This document shows, in pieces, positions 1 through 8,871 of a stretch of DNA of 64,000 nt. A model generated the notes under the pieces. That model was not told the DNA's origin. It saw only the letters and a program-made list of their open reading frames with translations, and did no database searches. Position numbers and translations under genes: made by a program. Source of the DNA: Gammaproteobacteria bacterium (lineage in GTDB: Bacteria > Pseudomonadota > Gammaproteobacteria > Steroidobacterales > XN24). Numbering within the stretch: position 1 is the stretch's first letter; each line of letters begins with the position of its first letter. The DNA lies in assembly GCA_029287575.1 (NCBI GenBank), contig JARFQW010000034.1, positions 1 to 64,000 of the forward strand, given 5' to 3'.

Positions 1-2463
1 TGTTTCCACTGCGGCGAACCGGTCACGACCGGGAACCGCTATACGGTGCGGCTGGACGGTGCCGACCGTCCCGTGTGCTGCCCGGGCTGCCGCACCGTGG
101 CGGAGCTGATCCGCGACAGCGGGCTCGGCGAGTTCTATGACTATCGCACCCTGCCCGCGCCCCGACCGGACGAAGATCGCCTGGCGGCGTCATGGGCTGC
201 CTGGGACGAACCGGCCCTGAGCGACACGGTTGCCACCCGGGACGCCGCCGGCAGCCTGGAGGCTGCCTTCCCGGTAGAAGGCGTCCGCTGCGCCGCCTGT
301 GCCTGGCTGATCGAGCGCGGCCTGGAGGATGAACCGGGCCTTGAGAGCGTCGAGGTCAATCCGGCCACGGCCCGGGTCAAGCTGCGCTGGGATCCGGACC
401 AGGTCGGCCTCGGGCGCCTGCTTGCGGGTATTGCCCGGCTCGGCTATCAGCCCCACCCCGGGGCATCCGGCCAGGGACATGCCATCGCCCGCCGGGAGCG
501 GTCCGCCGCCATCAAGCGGCTCGGCGTGGCCGGCATCGGGATGATGCAGGTCATGATGTATGCGGTTGCCCTGTACGCTGGCGCGTTCCAGGGCATGGAC
601 CCGTCTCTGGAGCGGTTTCTCCGCCTGGTGAGCCTGGTGGTCGCCACGCCCGTGGTGCTGTACGCCGGCTATCCGTTCTTCGCCGGCGCGTGGCGAGACC
701 TGAGATCGGGGCACGCCGGCATGGACGTGCCGGTGGCGCTGGCCATCGGCGGAGCCTACGTCGCCAGCGTCGTGCATACGATCCAGGGCGCGGGCGAGGT
801 GTATTTCGATTCGGTGACCATGTTCGTGTTTTTCCTGTCGCTGGGCCGGTTCGTCGAAATGCTCGCCAGGCACCGGACGGGGGACACCGCCGATGCCCTG
901 GGGGCCTTGTTGCCGGCAAGCGCGCAGCGCATCTCCCCTGCCGGCGCGACGGAGACCGTGGCGCTGGCGGAGCTGGCGGCCGGGGACGTGGTGATTGTTC
1001 GCGACGGCGACGCGGTGCCCGCCGACGGGCGAATCCTGCAAGGGGCGACCCGCATGGACGAGTCCCTGCTCACGGGCGAATTCCAGCCCCGTCGCCGGGA
1101 GACCGGGGACCGGGTGCTGGCGGGCAGCCTGAACCGGGGCAGCCCCATCCGGGTCGCCATCGAGCGCACCGGCCAGGAAACCCTTTTGTCGGGCGTCGCC
1201 CGGCTGCTGGATCGCGCCCAGGCTACTCGGCCCCGGGCCGCCCGCGCGGCGGACCGGGTGGCCCGCTGGTTCGTGGCGGCGATTCTCATAACCGCCGCGG
1301 TCGTGTTCACCGTCTGGTGGCAGATTGCGCCGGAACGCGCCTTCGAGATCACCCTGGCGGTGCTTGTGGTCACCTGTCCCTGCGCGCTCTCCCTGGCCAC
1401 GCCGACGGCATTGTCCGCCGCGATCGGGGCCCTGTCGCGGCAGGGACTTCTGGTGGCCCGCAGCGATGCCCTGGAGCCCCTGGCCGACGTTGACGTCCTG
1501 CTCGTGGACAAGACTGGCACCCTGACCCGGGGCAAACCGGAAATTCGCGGCATCGAACCCCGCCCGGGCTGGACCGCGGAAGACGCCGTGGCCCGCGCTG
1601 CGAGCCTGGAAGCGGCCTCGGGCCATCCGCTGGCCGCCGCCTTTCCGATTGCCGATGCGATCGCGGCCGAAGAACTGCACACCGTTCAGGGCGCCGGGGT
1701 GGAGGGCAATATCGACGGCGTCCGGCACCGCATCGGCCGGCCCGACTGGGTCGCCGAACTGGCCGGGCCAGCCGCCCGGACGCCGGCGCCCGCCGGCGAC
1801 GGGGAGGCCGGCGCGGAGACGGTCGTGGCGCTCGCCAGCAGCGACGGGCCGATTGCCGGGTTTCGCATCGGCGACGCCCTCAGGCCCCGGGTGGCGGAGA
1901 CGGTGACCGCTCTTCGGGACGAGGGAATCCGGCTCGAAATCATCAGCGGCGACGGGCCGCGGGCAGTCGAGGCCGTGGCCCGGTCCAGCGGCATCGCCGA
2001 CTGGCGGGCCGGGCTCGACCCGGCCGACAAACTCGACCGCCTGCGGTCGCTGCGGGCGGCCGGGCACCGGGTGGCCATGCTCGGCGACGGCGTCAACGAT
2101 GCCCCCGTGCTGGCCGGCGCGGACGTGTCCGTGGCGATGGGCAGCGGCACGACCCTGGCTCAGACCAGCGCGGATCTGATCCTGCTCGGCCGGTCGCTGG
2201 AGCCGATCGCCTCCGGCCATCGCCTCGCCCGCAAAACCCGGCGGGTCATACGCCAGAACCTGACCTGGGCGGCGGCCTACAACTCGCTCGCCATGCCCGC
2301 CGCCGCCCTGGGCTGGGTGCAGCCCTGGATGGCTGCCATCGGCATGTCCCTGAGCTCGCTGGTGGTGGTGCTGAACGCCGGCCGGCTGGGCCGGGCGCCC
2401 GGTCGCGACCGGGCCCGGAAGGCAGCGCGCGGCGGACCGGAACTTGCCGAGGCGCGTTCGTGA
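1..2463 (+). CDS. ccoI: Cation-translocating P-type ATPase of cbb3 oxidase maturation (5' partial)
   Basis: Inner-membrane P1B-type ATPase, expected to move copper needed to build cbb3 cytochrome oxidase. The frame is open from base 1 and starts upstream of the window: the codons before the first GTG (46) already encode CFHCGEPV, part of the Cys-rich N-terminal domain typical of CcoI/FixI (CFHC...CCPGC). Then come a heavy-metal-associated domain with CAAC in GVRCAACAW, transmembrane helices, the ion-binding CPC motif in TCPCAL, the phosphorylation motif DKTGT and the hinge motif GDGVNDAP. Its TGA overlaps the GTG start of ccoS by 4 bases. The domain order and the ccoS neighbour make the CcoI call much more likely than a generic copper exporter. 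Confidence 0.95.
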   Translation, partial: CFHCGEPVTTGNRYTVRLDGADRPVCCPGCRTVAELIRDSGLGEFYDYRTLPAPRPDEDRLAASWAAWDEPALSDTVATRDAAGSLEAAFPVEGVRCAACAWLIERGLEDEPGLESVEVNPATARVKLRWDPDQVGLGRLLAGIARLGYQPHPGASGQGHAIARRERSAAIKRLGVAGIGMMQVMMYAVALYAGAFQGMDPSLERFLRLVSLVVATPVVLYAGYPFFAGAWRDLRSGHAGMDVPVALAIGGAYVASVVHTIQGAGEVYFDSVTMFVFFLSLGRFVEMLARHRTGDTADALGALLPASAQRISPAGATETVALAELAAGDVVIVRDGDAVPADGRILQGATRMDESLLTGEFQPRRRETGDRVLAGSLNRGSPIRVAIERTGQETLLSGVARLLDRAQATRPRAARAADRVARWFVAAILITAAVVFTVWWQIAPERAFEITLAVLVVTCPCALSLATPTALSAAIGALSRQGLLVARSDALEPLADVDVLLVDKTGTLTRGKPEIRGIEPRPGWTAEDAVARAASLEAASGHPLAAAFPIADAIAAEELHTVQGAGVEGNIDGVRHRIGRPDWVAELAGPAARTPAPAGDGEAGAETVVALASSDGPIAGFRIGDALRPRVAETVTALRDEGIRLEIISGDGPRAVEAVARSSGIADWRAGLDPADKLDRLRSLRAAGHRVAMLGDGVNDAPVLAGADVSVAMGSGTTLAQTSADLILLGRSLEPIASGHRLARKTRRVIRQNLTWAAAYNSLAMPAAALGWVQPWMAAIGMSLSSLVVVLNAGRLGRAPGRDRARKAARGGPELAEARS

Positions 2464-2666
2464 ACGTTCTGTACCTGCTGATTCCGCTCAGCATCATCAT
2501 CATCGCGCTGGCGGTCTGGGCCTTCTTCTGGGCCGTGGGCAGCGGCCAGTTCGACGATCTCGAGAGTCCCGCCTGGAGAATCCTCATGGACGACGATTCC
2601 AAACCACCCGCCGCATCGAAGCCACCGGGCGCCGAATCAGATCAGGAGGACACCCGTGGGTCCTGA
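2460..2666 (+). CDS. ccoS: cbb3-type cytochrome oxidase assembly protein CcoS
   Basis: Small single-span membrane protein (68 residues) required for cofactor insertion into cbb3 oxidase. An N-terminal hydrophobic helix (about residues 3-26) is followed by the family hallmark FFWAVGSGQFDDLESPA and a polar, acidic tail. The GTG start overlaps the ccoI stop codon, implying translational coupling. Its 3' end overlaps the next gene by 11 bases. Size and order match the usual ccoGHIS arrangement; ccoG/H would lie upstream, outside the window. Confidence 0.95.
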   Translation: MNVLYLLIPLSIIIIALAVWAFFWAVGSGQFDDLESPAWRILMDDDSKPPAASKPPGAESDQEDTRGS

Positions 2667-3438
2667 GCTGACCCTCCTGGGCGCCCTTGTCGCCGGGCTG
2701 GTGGGCAGCGCTCATTGCGCCGGCATGTGCGGCGGCATCACCGGGGCGCTGGGTGTTGCCGCGCGCTCGAGCGGGGGTGGCACGTTCCGCCGCGTCGGAT
2801 TTACCACGGCCTTCAGCGTCGGTCGCATCCTCAGCTATGTTCTTGCCGGAGCGATTGCGGGATGGATCGGCGAAGGCCTTCGACCCGCCGGGCCGGGCTG
2901 GGCGGCGGCCTTCCGGATCCTTACCGCGCTGGTGTTGGTGCTCATCGGCCTGCAGGTGGCCTTTCACCTGAAGCTGCTCGCCCCGATCGAAGCCGCGGGC
3001 GCGCGGGTCTGGCGACACATCGGTCCCCGGCTGCGGCCTCTTCTGCCGCCGCGCCACCTCGGTCACGCCCTGCTTGTGGGCGCGGCCTGGGGCTGGCTTC
3101 CCTGCGGTCTCGTCTACGGGATGCTGGTCGCCGCCGCCGCGGCCGGCGGGGCCGCCGAGGGAGCCGCCGTCATGGCCGCCTTCGGGCTGGGCACCCTGCC
3201 GGCGATGACGGCCATGGGGCTGGCGGCAGGGGGAATGTCGGGAGCCGCGGGCAGGCTGCGGGGCGGCTGGCGCCGGACGGCCGGCATCATGCTCGTGATC
3301 TTCGGTCTGTGGACCGCGGTTTTCCCGGTCAGTCACCTGGCCGGCGGAGGGCATGCTGGCCACGGGTCGCATGATGCAGGCGCCACCCAGCCGGGGATGT
3401 CCCACGAAGGTCATGCCCCGGAGCATGACCATGACTGA
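2656..3438 (+). CDS. TauE/SafE (UreH-like) family membrane protein with His-rich tail
   Basis: Polytopic inner-membrane protein of 260 residues in the sulfite-exporter/UreH-like group that is often found with cbb3 assembly genes. Its N-terminus has the characteristic GSAHCAGMCGG motif, with two Cys that could bind metal, and there are about six hydrophobic segments. The last ~30 residues (GHAGHGSHDAG...EHDHD) are rich in His and Asp and could bind metal. GTG 2656 is chosen because AGGAGG lies 5-6 bases upstream, inside the ccoS 3' end. A role in copper handling for cbb3 oxidase is inferred from position and the CxxxC/His motifs; the transported substrate is not known. Confidence 0.85.
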   Translation: MGPELTLLGALVAGLVGSAHCAGMCGGITGALGVAARSSGGGTFRRVGFTTAFSVGRILSYVLAGAIAGWIGEGLRPAGPGWAAAFRILTALVLVLIGLQVAFHLKLLAPIEAAGARVWRHIGPRLRPLLPPRHLGHALLVGAAWGWLPCGLVYGMLVAAAAAGGAAEGAAVMAAFGLGTLPAMTAMGLAAGGMSGAAGRLRGGWRRTAGIMLVIFGLWTAVFPVSHLAGGGHAGHGSHDAGATQPGMSHEGHAPEHDHD

Positions 3439-3507
3439 AACAGTCGTAGGCTAGAATTGGTCAGGTGCGGGCGCTTCGCCCGCCGGTTTGATTTTCAGGA
3501 GGCCATC

Positions 3508-4611
3508 ATGTCCGAGCCAGTCCCCGCTGCCGCTGCGACCCGGGTTTCATCGGTTGCAGGCCCCGGTGTCGCCACCGGCGACACGGTATCCGGGATCTTC
3601 CGGATCGCCAAGGAGCAGGGTTTTGCCCTCCCGGCGGTGAACTGCGTGGGCACCAGCTCGGTGAACGCAGTGCTGGAAGCGGCGCGCGAGGTCAACTCGC
3701 CCGTCATCATTCAGTTTTCCCACGGCGGCTGCGGCTTCTACGCGGGCAAGGGCCTGTCGAATGACGACGAGAAGGCCACGGTACTCGGCGGCTACGCCGG
3801 CGCCCTGCACGTCCATTCGGTGGCCGAGGCCTACGGCGTGCCGGTCATCCTGCACACCGACCACTGCGCCAAGAAAATCCTTCCCTGGATCGACGGTCTG
3901 CTGACCCTGGGCGAGCAATTTTTTGCCGAGACGGGCAAGCCCCTTTACAGCAGCCACATGCTGGACCTTTCCGCGGAGCCGCTGGAGGAAAACCTGTCGA
4001 CCTGCGCGACCTATTTCGAACGCATGAGCAAGCTCGGCATGACCATTGAGATCGAACTTGGCGTCACCGGCGGAGAAGAGGACGGGGTGGACAACACGGA
4101 AGTGGACAACGCGTCCCTCTACACCCAGCCCGAGGAGGTCAACGAGGCCTGGGAGCGCCTCAGCCAGATTGGCGAGGCATTCACCGTGGCGGCGTCCTTC
4201 GGCAATGTGCACGGTGTGTACAAGCCCGGCAACGTGAAGCTCACCCCGGAGATTCTCAAGAACTCCCAGGACTACATCGCCGGCCAGCACGGCACCGGCC
4301 CCAAGCCGGTCAGCTTCGTGTTTCACGGTGGCTCCGGCTCCGAAAAGGCGAAGATCGAAGAGGCAATCTCCTACGGCGTCGTAAAGATGAATATCGACAC
4401 GGACACCCAGTGGGCCACGTGGCAGGGCGTTCTGGACTACTACCGGGACAAGCAGGCCTACCTGCAGGGGCAGATCGGCAATCCGGACGGGGACGACAAG
4501 CCCAACAAGAAGTACTACGACCCGCGAACCTGGCTCCGCAAGGGCGAGCAGGCCATGATCGAGCGTCTCAAGGAAGCTTTCGAGGATCTCAATTGCATCG
4601 ACCGATACTGA
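3508..4611 (+). CDS. fbaA: Class II fructose-bisphosphate aldolase
   Basis: Zinc-dependent aldolase interconverting fructose-1,6-bisphosphate with dihydroxyacetone phosphate and glyceraldehyde-3-phosphate in glycolysis, gluconeogenesis or the Calvin cycle. At 367 residues it matches the FbaA (class IIA) length. Visible motifs include the metal-binding LHTDHCAKK, the GVTGGEEDGVDN loop, FHGGSGS (phosphate/metal loop) and MNIDTDTQW. The frame is open further upstream, but ATG 3508 has an AGGAGG six bases ahead, so that start is chosen. A TAGAAT at 3452-3457 could be a -10 element, with only a weak -35. The 3' end overlaps the next gene's proposed TTG start. Confidence 0.96.
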   Translation: MSEPVPAAAATRVSSVAGPGVATGDTVSGIFRIAKEQGFALPAVNCVGTSSVNAVLEAAREVNSPVIIQFSHGGCGFYAGKGLSNDDEKATVLGGYAGALHVHSVAEAYGVPVILHTDHCAKKILPWIDGLLTLGEQFFAETGKPLYSSHMLDLSAEPLEENLSTCATYFERMSKLGMTIEIELGVTGGEEDGVDNTEVDNASLYTQPEEVNEAWERLSQIGEAFTVAASFGNVHGVYKPGNVKLTPEILKNSQDYIAGQHGTGPKPVSFVFHGGSGSEKAKIEEAISYGVVKMNIDTDTQWATWQGVLDYYRDKQAYLQGQIGNPDGDDKPNKKYYDPRTWLRKGEQAMIERLKEAFEDLNCIDRY

Positions 4612-5258
4612 TCGCCGCGGGGCTTTGCTCCGCCCTGCTGCTCGCTGCGGGGCCGGTTGCAGGCGAGGACCGGGCAGCGGATTTTGCCGAGTTCGAGGAG
4701 CGGCTGATCAGGGCGGAAGCCGTGCGCGTCGACTTCTCGATCGTCTCCGAGGGCGTGCTCACCACCGACCTGCAGGGCAGCCTGGACATCCGCGGGGAGA
4801 AAATCAGCCTGGAGGCGGACGGCACGTTCGGCGGTTCCCCGGTCGACCTGATCCTCGCGGTATCCGGCACGGAAATCTCCGGCGGCAATCTCGCTCTCGC
4901 CGACGCCAGCCTTCAGGAATTCACCATCAAGAACCCGGGGGCCGCCCGGGAGGCCGTGATACTGGGCATGACGCGCATGGGCCTGCTGCACAATCTGGCC
5001 CTGCTGACCGGTTCCCGGCCCCCTGACCGTGCCGCCGGCGGTATCCGCGACTGGGTCAGGGCGTCCAACGTGCGCTCCGCGGGGGATGGCGGCCTGGCGT
5101 TCGACATCCTCGTCGACGGCCAGGACGCCGCCGAAGCCGTGGTGCTCCTGGACTCGCGGACGCTGCCCGAACGTCGCGACCAGACCAACCGTTTCCCCGC
5201 GGGCGAGATGCGCGTGGTGGAGACGTATCGCGTGTTCGAGGTCGTGGACGGGCGCTGA
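4593..5258 (+). CDS. Secreted protein of unknown function
   Basis: Predicted 221-residue exported protein. TTG 4593 is chosen because it gives a classical signal peptide (LHRPILIAAGLCSALLLAAG, cleavage near VAG-ED) with GAGG seven bases upstream. The open frame extends further upstream, but only as an out-of-frame shadow of the aldolase gene. The mature part is acidic and rich in alternating beta-strand-like segments (FSIVSEGVLTTDLQGSLDI), loosely reminiscent of LolA/LolB or DUF2092-type beta-sandwich carriers, but I recognise no diagnostic motif. It overlaps the aldolase 3' end by 19 bases, so the two are probably co-transcribed. Confidence 0.7.
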   Translation: MHRPILIAAGLCSALLLAAGPVAGEDRAADFAEFEERLIRAEAVRVDFSIVSEGVLTTDLQGSLDIRGEKISLEADGTFGGSPVDLILAVSGTEISGGNLALADASLQEFTIKNPGAAREAVILGMTRMGLLHNLALLTGSRPPDRAAGGIRDWVRASNVRSAGDGGLAFDILVDGQDAAEAVVLLDSRTLPERRDQTNRFPAGEMRVVETYRVFEVVDGR

Positions 5259-5394
5259 AGCGGCCCACGGGGCTCGGTGCCGTCATTCGCGGCCGGCCAT
5301 CCGTTCGCGCGTATCTCTTCCCGGCTGCCCTGCCGGGGTACGTATGCTCCCGCCCACGGAGCCCGGCCAGCCGAGCGGCAACAGAAATCGCCGC

Positions 5395-5958
5395 CTAGCT
5401 CGGGTCCTTTTCGGATTCGGGTTGCGGCCCGGACTCGGCCTGCTCCAACGCTCCGGGAGCGGCATCGGGAGCCGCACCGGTCTCGCCCGGCTGTACCTCG
5501 AGGGCCGGATCCGTGTCAGCCTGATCGGTGACCGGCGCTTGCTCTTCGACGCCCGCTGACTCTCCGGCACCCTCGCTGTCTGCCTCGTCGTCGAAGGTTG
5601 TGGCGCCAAGAAGCGCTTGTTCCCGTTGAGCGCGCGCCTCCGCTTCGGCGGCCTCGCGGGCCAGGCGATCCTGCTCCTGGCGGTCGCGCAGGGCGGCGCG
5701 CTTGCGCTGGAACTCCTCTTCCCTCGCCTTGCGCACCCGCTCTTCATCGATAGCGGCCAGCCGCTCCGATGCCCGGCGGGCATTCTGACACTCCACGTCA
5801 CGCATGGACTCCGAGCCCATGCTCTCGCAACGGGCCAGGGCGCCGGTGAGAGCGACCTCGTCATCCATGAACTGCTGGACAGTGCGCGGCTCCGGTTTGC
5901 CACAGGCGGCGAGTGCCGCGATGACCGCCAGAGACGTGAGGGTGCGTGCAATCGTCAA
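5395..5958 (-). CDS. Small lipoprotein with charged coiled coil (EexN-like N-terminus)
   Basis: Predicted 187-residue lipoprotein. The signal peptide ends in a lipobox (LAAC, Cys19). A segment with two Cys follows (ARCESMGS...VECQNARRA), resembling EexN-family entry-exclusion-like lipoproteins. Next is an Arg/Glu-rich helical stretch (about residues 60-110) likely to be a coiled coil, then an acidic Ala/Pro/Glu tail. TTG 5958 is chosen because AAGAGG sits 7 bases upstream and it places the lipobox correctly; upstream extension would put a polar stretch before the signal peptide. No conjugation genes are nearby, so the resemblance should not be read as an exclusion function. Confidence 0.65.
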   Translation of the reverse strand: MTIARTLTSLAVIAALAACGKPEPRTVQQFMDDEVALTGALARCESMGSESMRDVECQNARRASERLAAIDEERVRKAREEEFQRKRAALRDRQEQDRLAREAAEAEARAQREQALLGATTFDDEADSEGAGESAGVEEQAPVTDQADTDPALEVQPGETGAAPDAAPGALEQAESGPQPESEKDPS

Positions 5959-6084
5959 GGTCGGGCCTCTTTTTGACTTAAGATCAGCGGAATTCAGGCG
6001 CCAGTGTACCGAATCGGCCGGCCCCGACAATGCGCGGCAGGTCACACTGCCGCACTCCGGCGGGCGTGTGCCCAAAGGCCCTTC

Positions 6085-7053
6085 TCAGCCGTCCCGGAAG
6101 CGGTCCGTGGCCTGGATCAGGGCCCGCGCGATGCCCCGTTCGAAGGCGGAATGACCGGCGTCCGGAATGACCTGGAAATCCGCTTCGGGCCACGCCCGGT
6201 GGAGGCTCCAGGCGGTGGTCATCGGACACACGACGTCATACCGGCCCTGCACGATCACCCCAGGAATGTGTCGAATCTTGTCGACATCATCCAGCAATTG
6301 GCCGGGATCGTCGAAGAAACCGCCATTTACGAAATAGTGACACTCGATCCGTGCGAGGGCCAGGGCAAACAAGTCCTCGCCGAATTTCCGCACCTGTTCG
6401 AGGTCGGTTTCGAGGAAACTCGTGCTGCCTTCCCAGACCGACCAGGCCCGGGCCGCCGCCATGGCCGCGGCGTGATCCTCGCCCGTCAGGATGCGGTAAT
6501 AGGCGCCCACGAGATCGCCCCGCTCTTCGGGCGGGATCGGCGCGAGATAGTCCTCCCACGCGTCGGGAAAGATCGCGCTGGCGCCCTCCTGGTAGAACCA
6601 GCGGATCTCCGAAGGGCGCAGCATGAAGATGCCGCGGAGCACCAGCTCCGAGACGGCTTCCGGATGCGACTGGGCGTAAGCCAGCGCCAGGGTGCTGCCC
6701 CAGGACCCGCCGAAGACCTGCCAGCGGTCAATGTTGAGATGCCCGCGCAGGGTCTCCATGTCCGCCACGAGGTGCCAGGTCGTGTTATCCACGAGGCTGG
6801 CGTGGGGACGGCTGCGCCCGCTGCCGCGCTGGTCGAACAGGACGATCCGGTAGGCATCCGGGTCGAAGAACCGGCGGACCTTGGCATCGCAGCCGCCGCC
6901 GGGCCCGCCATGAACGAAGACCACCGGCTTGCCGTCCGGGTTGCCGGACTCCTCGAAATACACCTCGTGAAGCTCGGAGACCGGAAGATAGCCCGTGTTG
7001 AACGGCTCGATCTCGGGATACAGCACATCCTCGCAGCCGGTCTTCGGCGCCAT
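6085..7053 (-). CDS. pip: Proline iminopeptidase
   Basis: Cytoplasmic alpha/beta-hydrolase (322 residues) that removes N-terminal proline from peptides. Motifs in order: oxyanion HGGPGGG, DQRGSGRSRPH, nucleophile elbow GGSWGS, the acid in QGRYDVVCP and the catalytic His in PDAGHSAF, all matching the prolyl iminopeptidase (S33) subfamily. ATG 7053 is preferred because GGGGAG lies about 10 bases upstream and homologues begin close to this point. It follows the DUF3149 gene by only a few bases on the same strand, suggesting co-transcription. Confidence 0.93.
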   Translation of the reverse strand: MAPKTGCEDVLYPEIEPFNTGYLPVSELHEVYFEESGNPDGKPVVFVHGGPGGGCDAKVRRFFDPDAYRIVLFDQRGSGRSRPHASLVDNTTWHLVADMETLRGHLNIDRWQVFGGSWGSTLALAYAQSHPEAVSELVLRGIFMLRPSEIRWFYQEGASAIFPDAWEDYLAPIPPEERGDLVGAYYRILTGEDHAAAMAAARAWSVWEGSTSFLETDLEQVRKFGEDLFALALARIECHYFVNGGFFDDPGQLLDDVDKIRHIPGVIVQGRYDVVCPMTTAWSLHRAWPEADFQVIPDAGHSAFERGIARALIQATDRFRDG

Positions 7054-7058
7054 GCGCT

Positions 7059-7190
7059 CTACTCTCCCCGGCCCGAACGGCTGATGAAGAACCACGCCAG
7101 CCACCCGCCGATGGCCAGCACCGAAAGGATCACCAGCACGCTGCTGAGACCATACGGGTTGCCGAACAACAACTCACCCCACAGTTCCAT
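7059..7190 (-). CDS. DUF3149 mini membrane protein
   Basis: A 43-residue protein beginning MELWGELLFGNPYGLSS and continuing into one hydrophobic helix (about residues 17-37) with a basic C-terminus. The pattern of a short amphipathic N-terminus containing LFG(N/S)xxGLxS, then one span, matches DUF3149 proteins. A GGAGGT lies 5 bases before the ATG at 7190; a second in-frame ATG directly upstream (7193) is too close to that site. It ends 5 bases before the proline iminopeptidase start. The function of the family is unknown. Confidence 0.7.
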   Translation of the reverse strand: MELWGELLFGNPYGLSSVLVILSVLAIGGWLAWFFISRSGRGE

Positions 7191-7247
7191 CATGCACCTC
7201 CATACTGACGCCGACCCGAGGCTAGCACAGCGCCGCCAGCGATGGGT

Positions 7248-7277
7248 TTCCCGATCACGTGCGACGGCTCGTATAGT
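7248..7277 (+). promoter_or_regulatory. Weak candidate sigma-70 promoter for cardiolipin synthase
   Basis: TATAGT (7272-7277) matches the -10 consensus at 5 of 6 positions. TTCCCG (7248-7253) is a poor -35 with an 18-base spacer. It lies 25 bases before the proposed cls ATG, in the divergent gap with the DUF3149 gene. Confidence 0.25.
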
Positions 7278-7302
7278 GGGCCTGCACCCGCAGGGCCCAC
7301 CC

Positions 7303-8709
7303 ATGCCTGACACCACGATCATCACCGGAATCGCGATTGCCCTGTTCGATATCGGCGTCGCGGTGCACGCGCTGACCCACAAGCGGGACCCCCGCTCCGC
7401 CCTCGGCTGGTGCGCGGCCTGCCTGTTCATCCCGCTCGCCGGCGGAATCGCCTACCTGATCTTCGGTATGAACCGGGTGCAGGCGCGGGCCCGGCTGGTC
7501 CGCCGGCGGCCCGTTGCCGAGCCCACGCCCGACAACTCCACGTCCAGCCTGATCGACGGTCCGCTCGCCCCGCTCGAACGGCTGTCCAACGCGCTACAGG
7601 CCTGGCCGCTTGTACCGGGGAACCGGGTCGAGCCCCTGTTCGGCGGTGAGCGGGCGTTCCCGGCCATGCTCGCGGCGATCGAGGCGGCGCGGGAACGCGT
7701 GTATCTCAGCACCTATATTTTCGACGCCAGGCACAGTGGCGCTCGCTTCATCGAGGCCCTGTCCGATGCCCGCCAGCGGGGCGTGGACGTCCGCGTACTG
7801 ATCGACGGCATCGGCGAGAAGTACTCCTGGCCCCGCGCCCGCAAAGTCCTTGGCAAAGCCGACGTGCCCGTGCGGCTGTTCGGGCCGCCCACCCTGCTGC
7901 CGCCGTCAATTCATATCAACCTGCGCAATCACCGGAAGATTCTGGTGACCGACGGCCGGACCGGCTTTGCCGGGGGAATGAATATCGGTGACCGGCAACT
8001 GCTGCGGCAGGCCAGCGGCAAGACGGGGTCGCGCGATCTGCATTTCCAGTTCGACGGGCCCGTTGCCGCCCAGCTGGAAACCGTGTTTCTCAACGACTGG
8101 CACGAGGCCACGGGCGAGCCGCATCCGGATCCATCGACACCCGCGGCACCGCTGCCCGGTGGTTCGCCGTGCCGCGTACTGACAGACGGCCCGGGCGTGG
8201 ACCTGGACAAGCTGACCCATGTCATCACCGGGGCGGTGTCCCTCGCGCGCCATCGCGTCGCGGTCATGACCCCCTACTTCCTGCCGCCCCGGGAGTTGGT
8301 CGGCGCCCTCATCGCCGCCGCCCTGCGCGGCGTGGCCGTGGATATCCTGCTGCCCGGTGAGAACAACCTGCCGATCGTTCACTGGGCCAGCCGCAACGGC
8401 CTCTGGGAGCTGCTGCAGCGTGGTGTCCGCGTGTGGTATCAGCCGCCGCCGTTCGATCATTCCAAGCTGCTGCTGATCGACGACCACTTCGCCCTGGTGG
8501 GTTCCGCCAACCTGGACCCCCGGAGCCTGCGGCTGAACTTCGAACTCGCCGTGGAAATCCACGGCGGACCGGTCGTCGCCGAAGCCGCCGCCCACGTGGA
8601 CGAACGCCTTGCGCTCGCCGACCCCGTCACCCTGCCCCAGATCGCCGGGCGCTCCCTGCCCGTGCACATCCGCGACGCGGTCGCCTGGCTTTTTTCGCCG
8701 TATCTGTAG
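7303..8709 (+). CDS. cls: Cardiolipin synthase (phospholipase D family)
   Basis: Inner-membrane enzyme that condenses phosphatidylglycerol to cardiolipin. Two N-terminal hydrophobic segments (within residues 1-55, with RDPRSALGW between) precede two phospholipase-D motifs: HRKILVTDG and HSKLLLIDD followed by VGSANLDPRS. At 468 residues it matches bacterial Cls proteins. ATG 7303 gives the expected N-terminal membrane segment; the frame is open far upstream, but that part is the antisense of pip. No strong ribosome site is visible. The candidate TATAGT at 7272 would give a very short leader. Confidence 0.93.
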   Translation: MPDTTIITGIAIALFDIGVAVHALTHKRDPRSALGWCAACLFIPLAGGIAYLIFGMNRVQARARLVRRRPVAEPTPDNSTSSLIDGPLAPLERLSNALQAWPLVPGNRVEPLFGGERAFPAMLAAIEAARERVYLSTYIFDARHSGARFIEALSDARQRGVDVRVLIDGIGEKYSWPRARKVLGKADVPVRLFGPPTLLPPSIHINLRNHRKILVTDGRTGFAGGMNIGDRQLLRQASGKTGSRDLHFQFDGPVAAQLETVFLNDWHEATGEPHPDPSTPAAPLPGGSPCRVLTDGPGVDLDKLTHVITGAVSLARHRVAVMTPYFLPPRELVGALIAAALRGVAVDILLPGENNLPIVHWASRNGLWELLQRGVRVWYQPPPFDHSKLLLIDDHFALVGSANLDPRSLRLNFELAVEIHGGPVVAEAAAHVDERLALADPVTLPQIAGRSLPVHIRDAVAWLFSPYL

Positions 8710-8851
8710 GGGCCGTCGGCTCCGGATGATTTGCTGCGAAAAACGCAATACACTCAGGGCGGTGGAGCCGTCGCGGGCCCATCATGCGAGAATGGATGAC
8801 ACCATTTGGGGGTGAATGCCGCGCGAAGACACGTCAGCAGAACGTGCAAAA

Positions 8852-8861
8852 GGGGGGGGGG
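8852..8861 (+). repeat. Ten-base poly-G tract upstream of a TonB-dependent receptor
   Basis: A run of ten G (8852-8861) ends 10 bases before the receptor ATG at 8872, at the place of the ribosome-binding site. An upstream in-frame GTG (8812) reads through the tract into the receptor at the present length. A change of one G would shift that frame or the spacing of the initiation region. Confidence 0.85.
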
Positions 8862-8871
8862 TAAGTCAACC

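Noticed and set aside
190-2220. Long open frame on the minus strand across ccoI
   Set aside because: Antisense shadow of a GC-rich coding gene; low-complexity Gly/Arg/Pro/His composition, no domain, and the plus strand is an unambiguous ATPase.
5395-5958. Lipoprotein considered a conjugal entry-exclusion protein
   Set aside because: Only the N-terminal Cys pattern resembles EexN; no conjugation gene is near and the C-terminal half is different.
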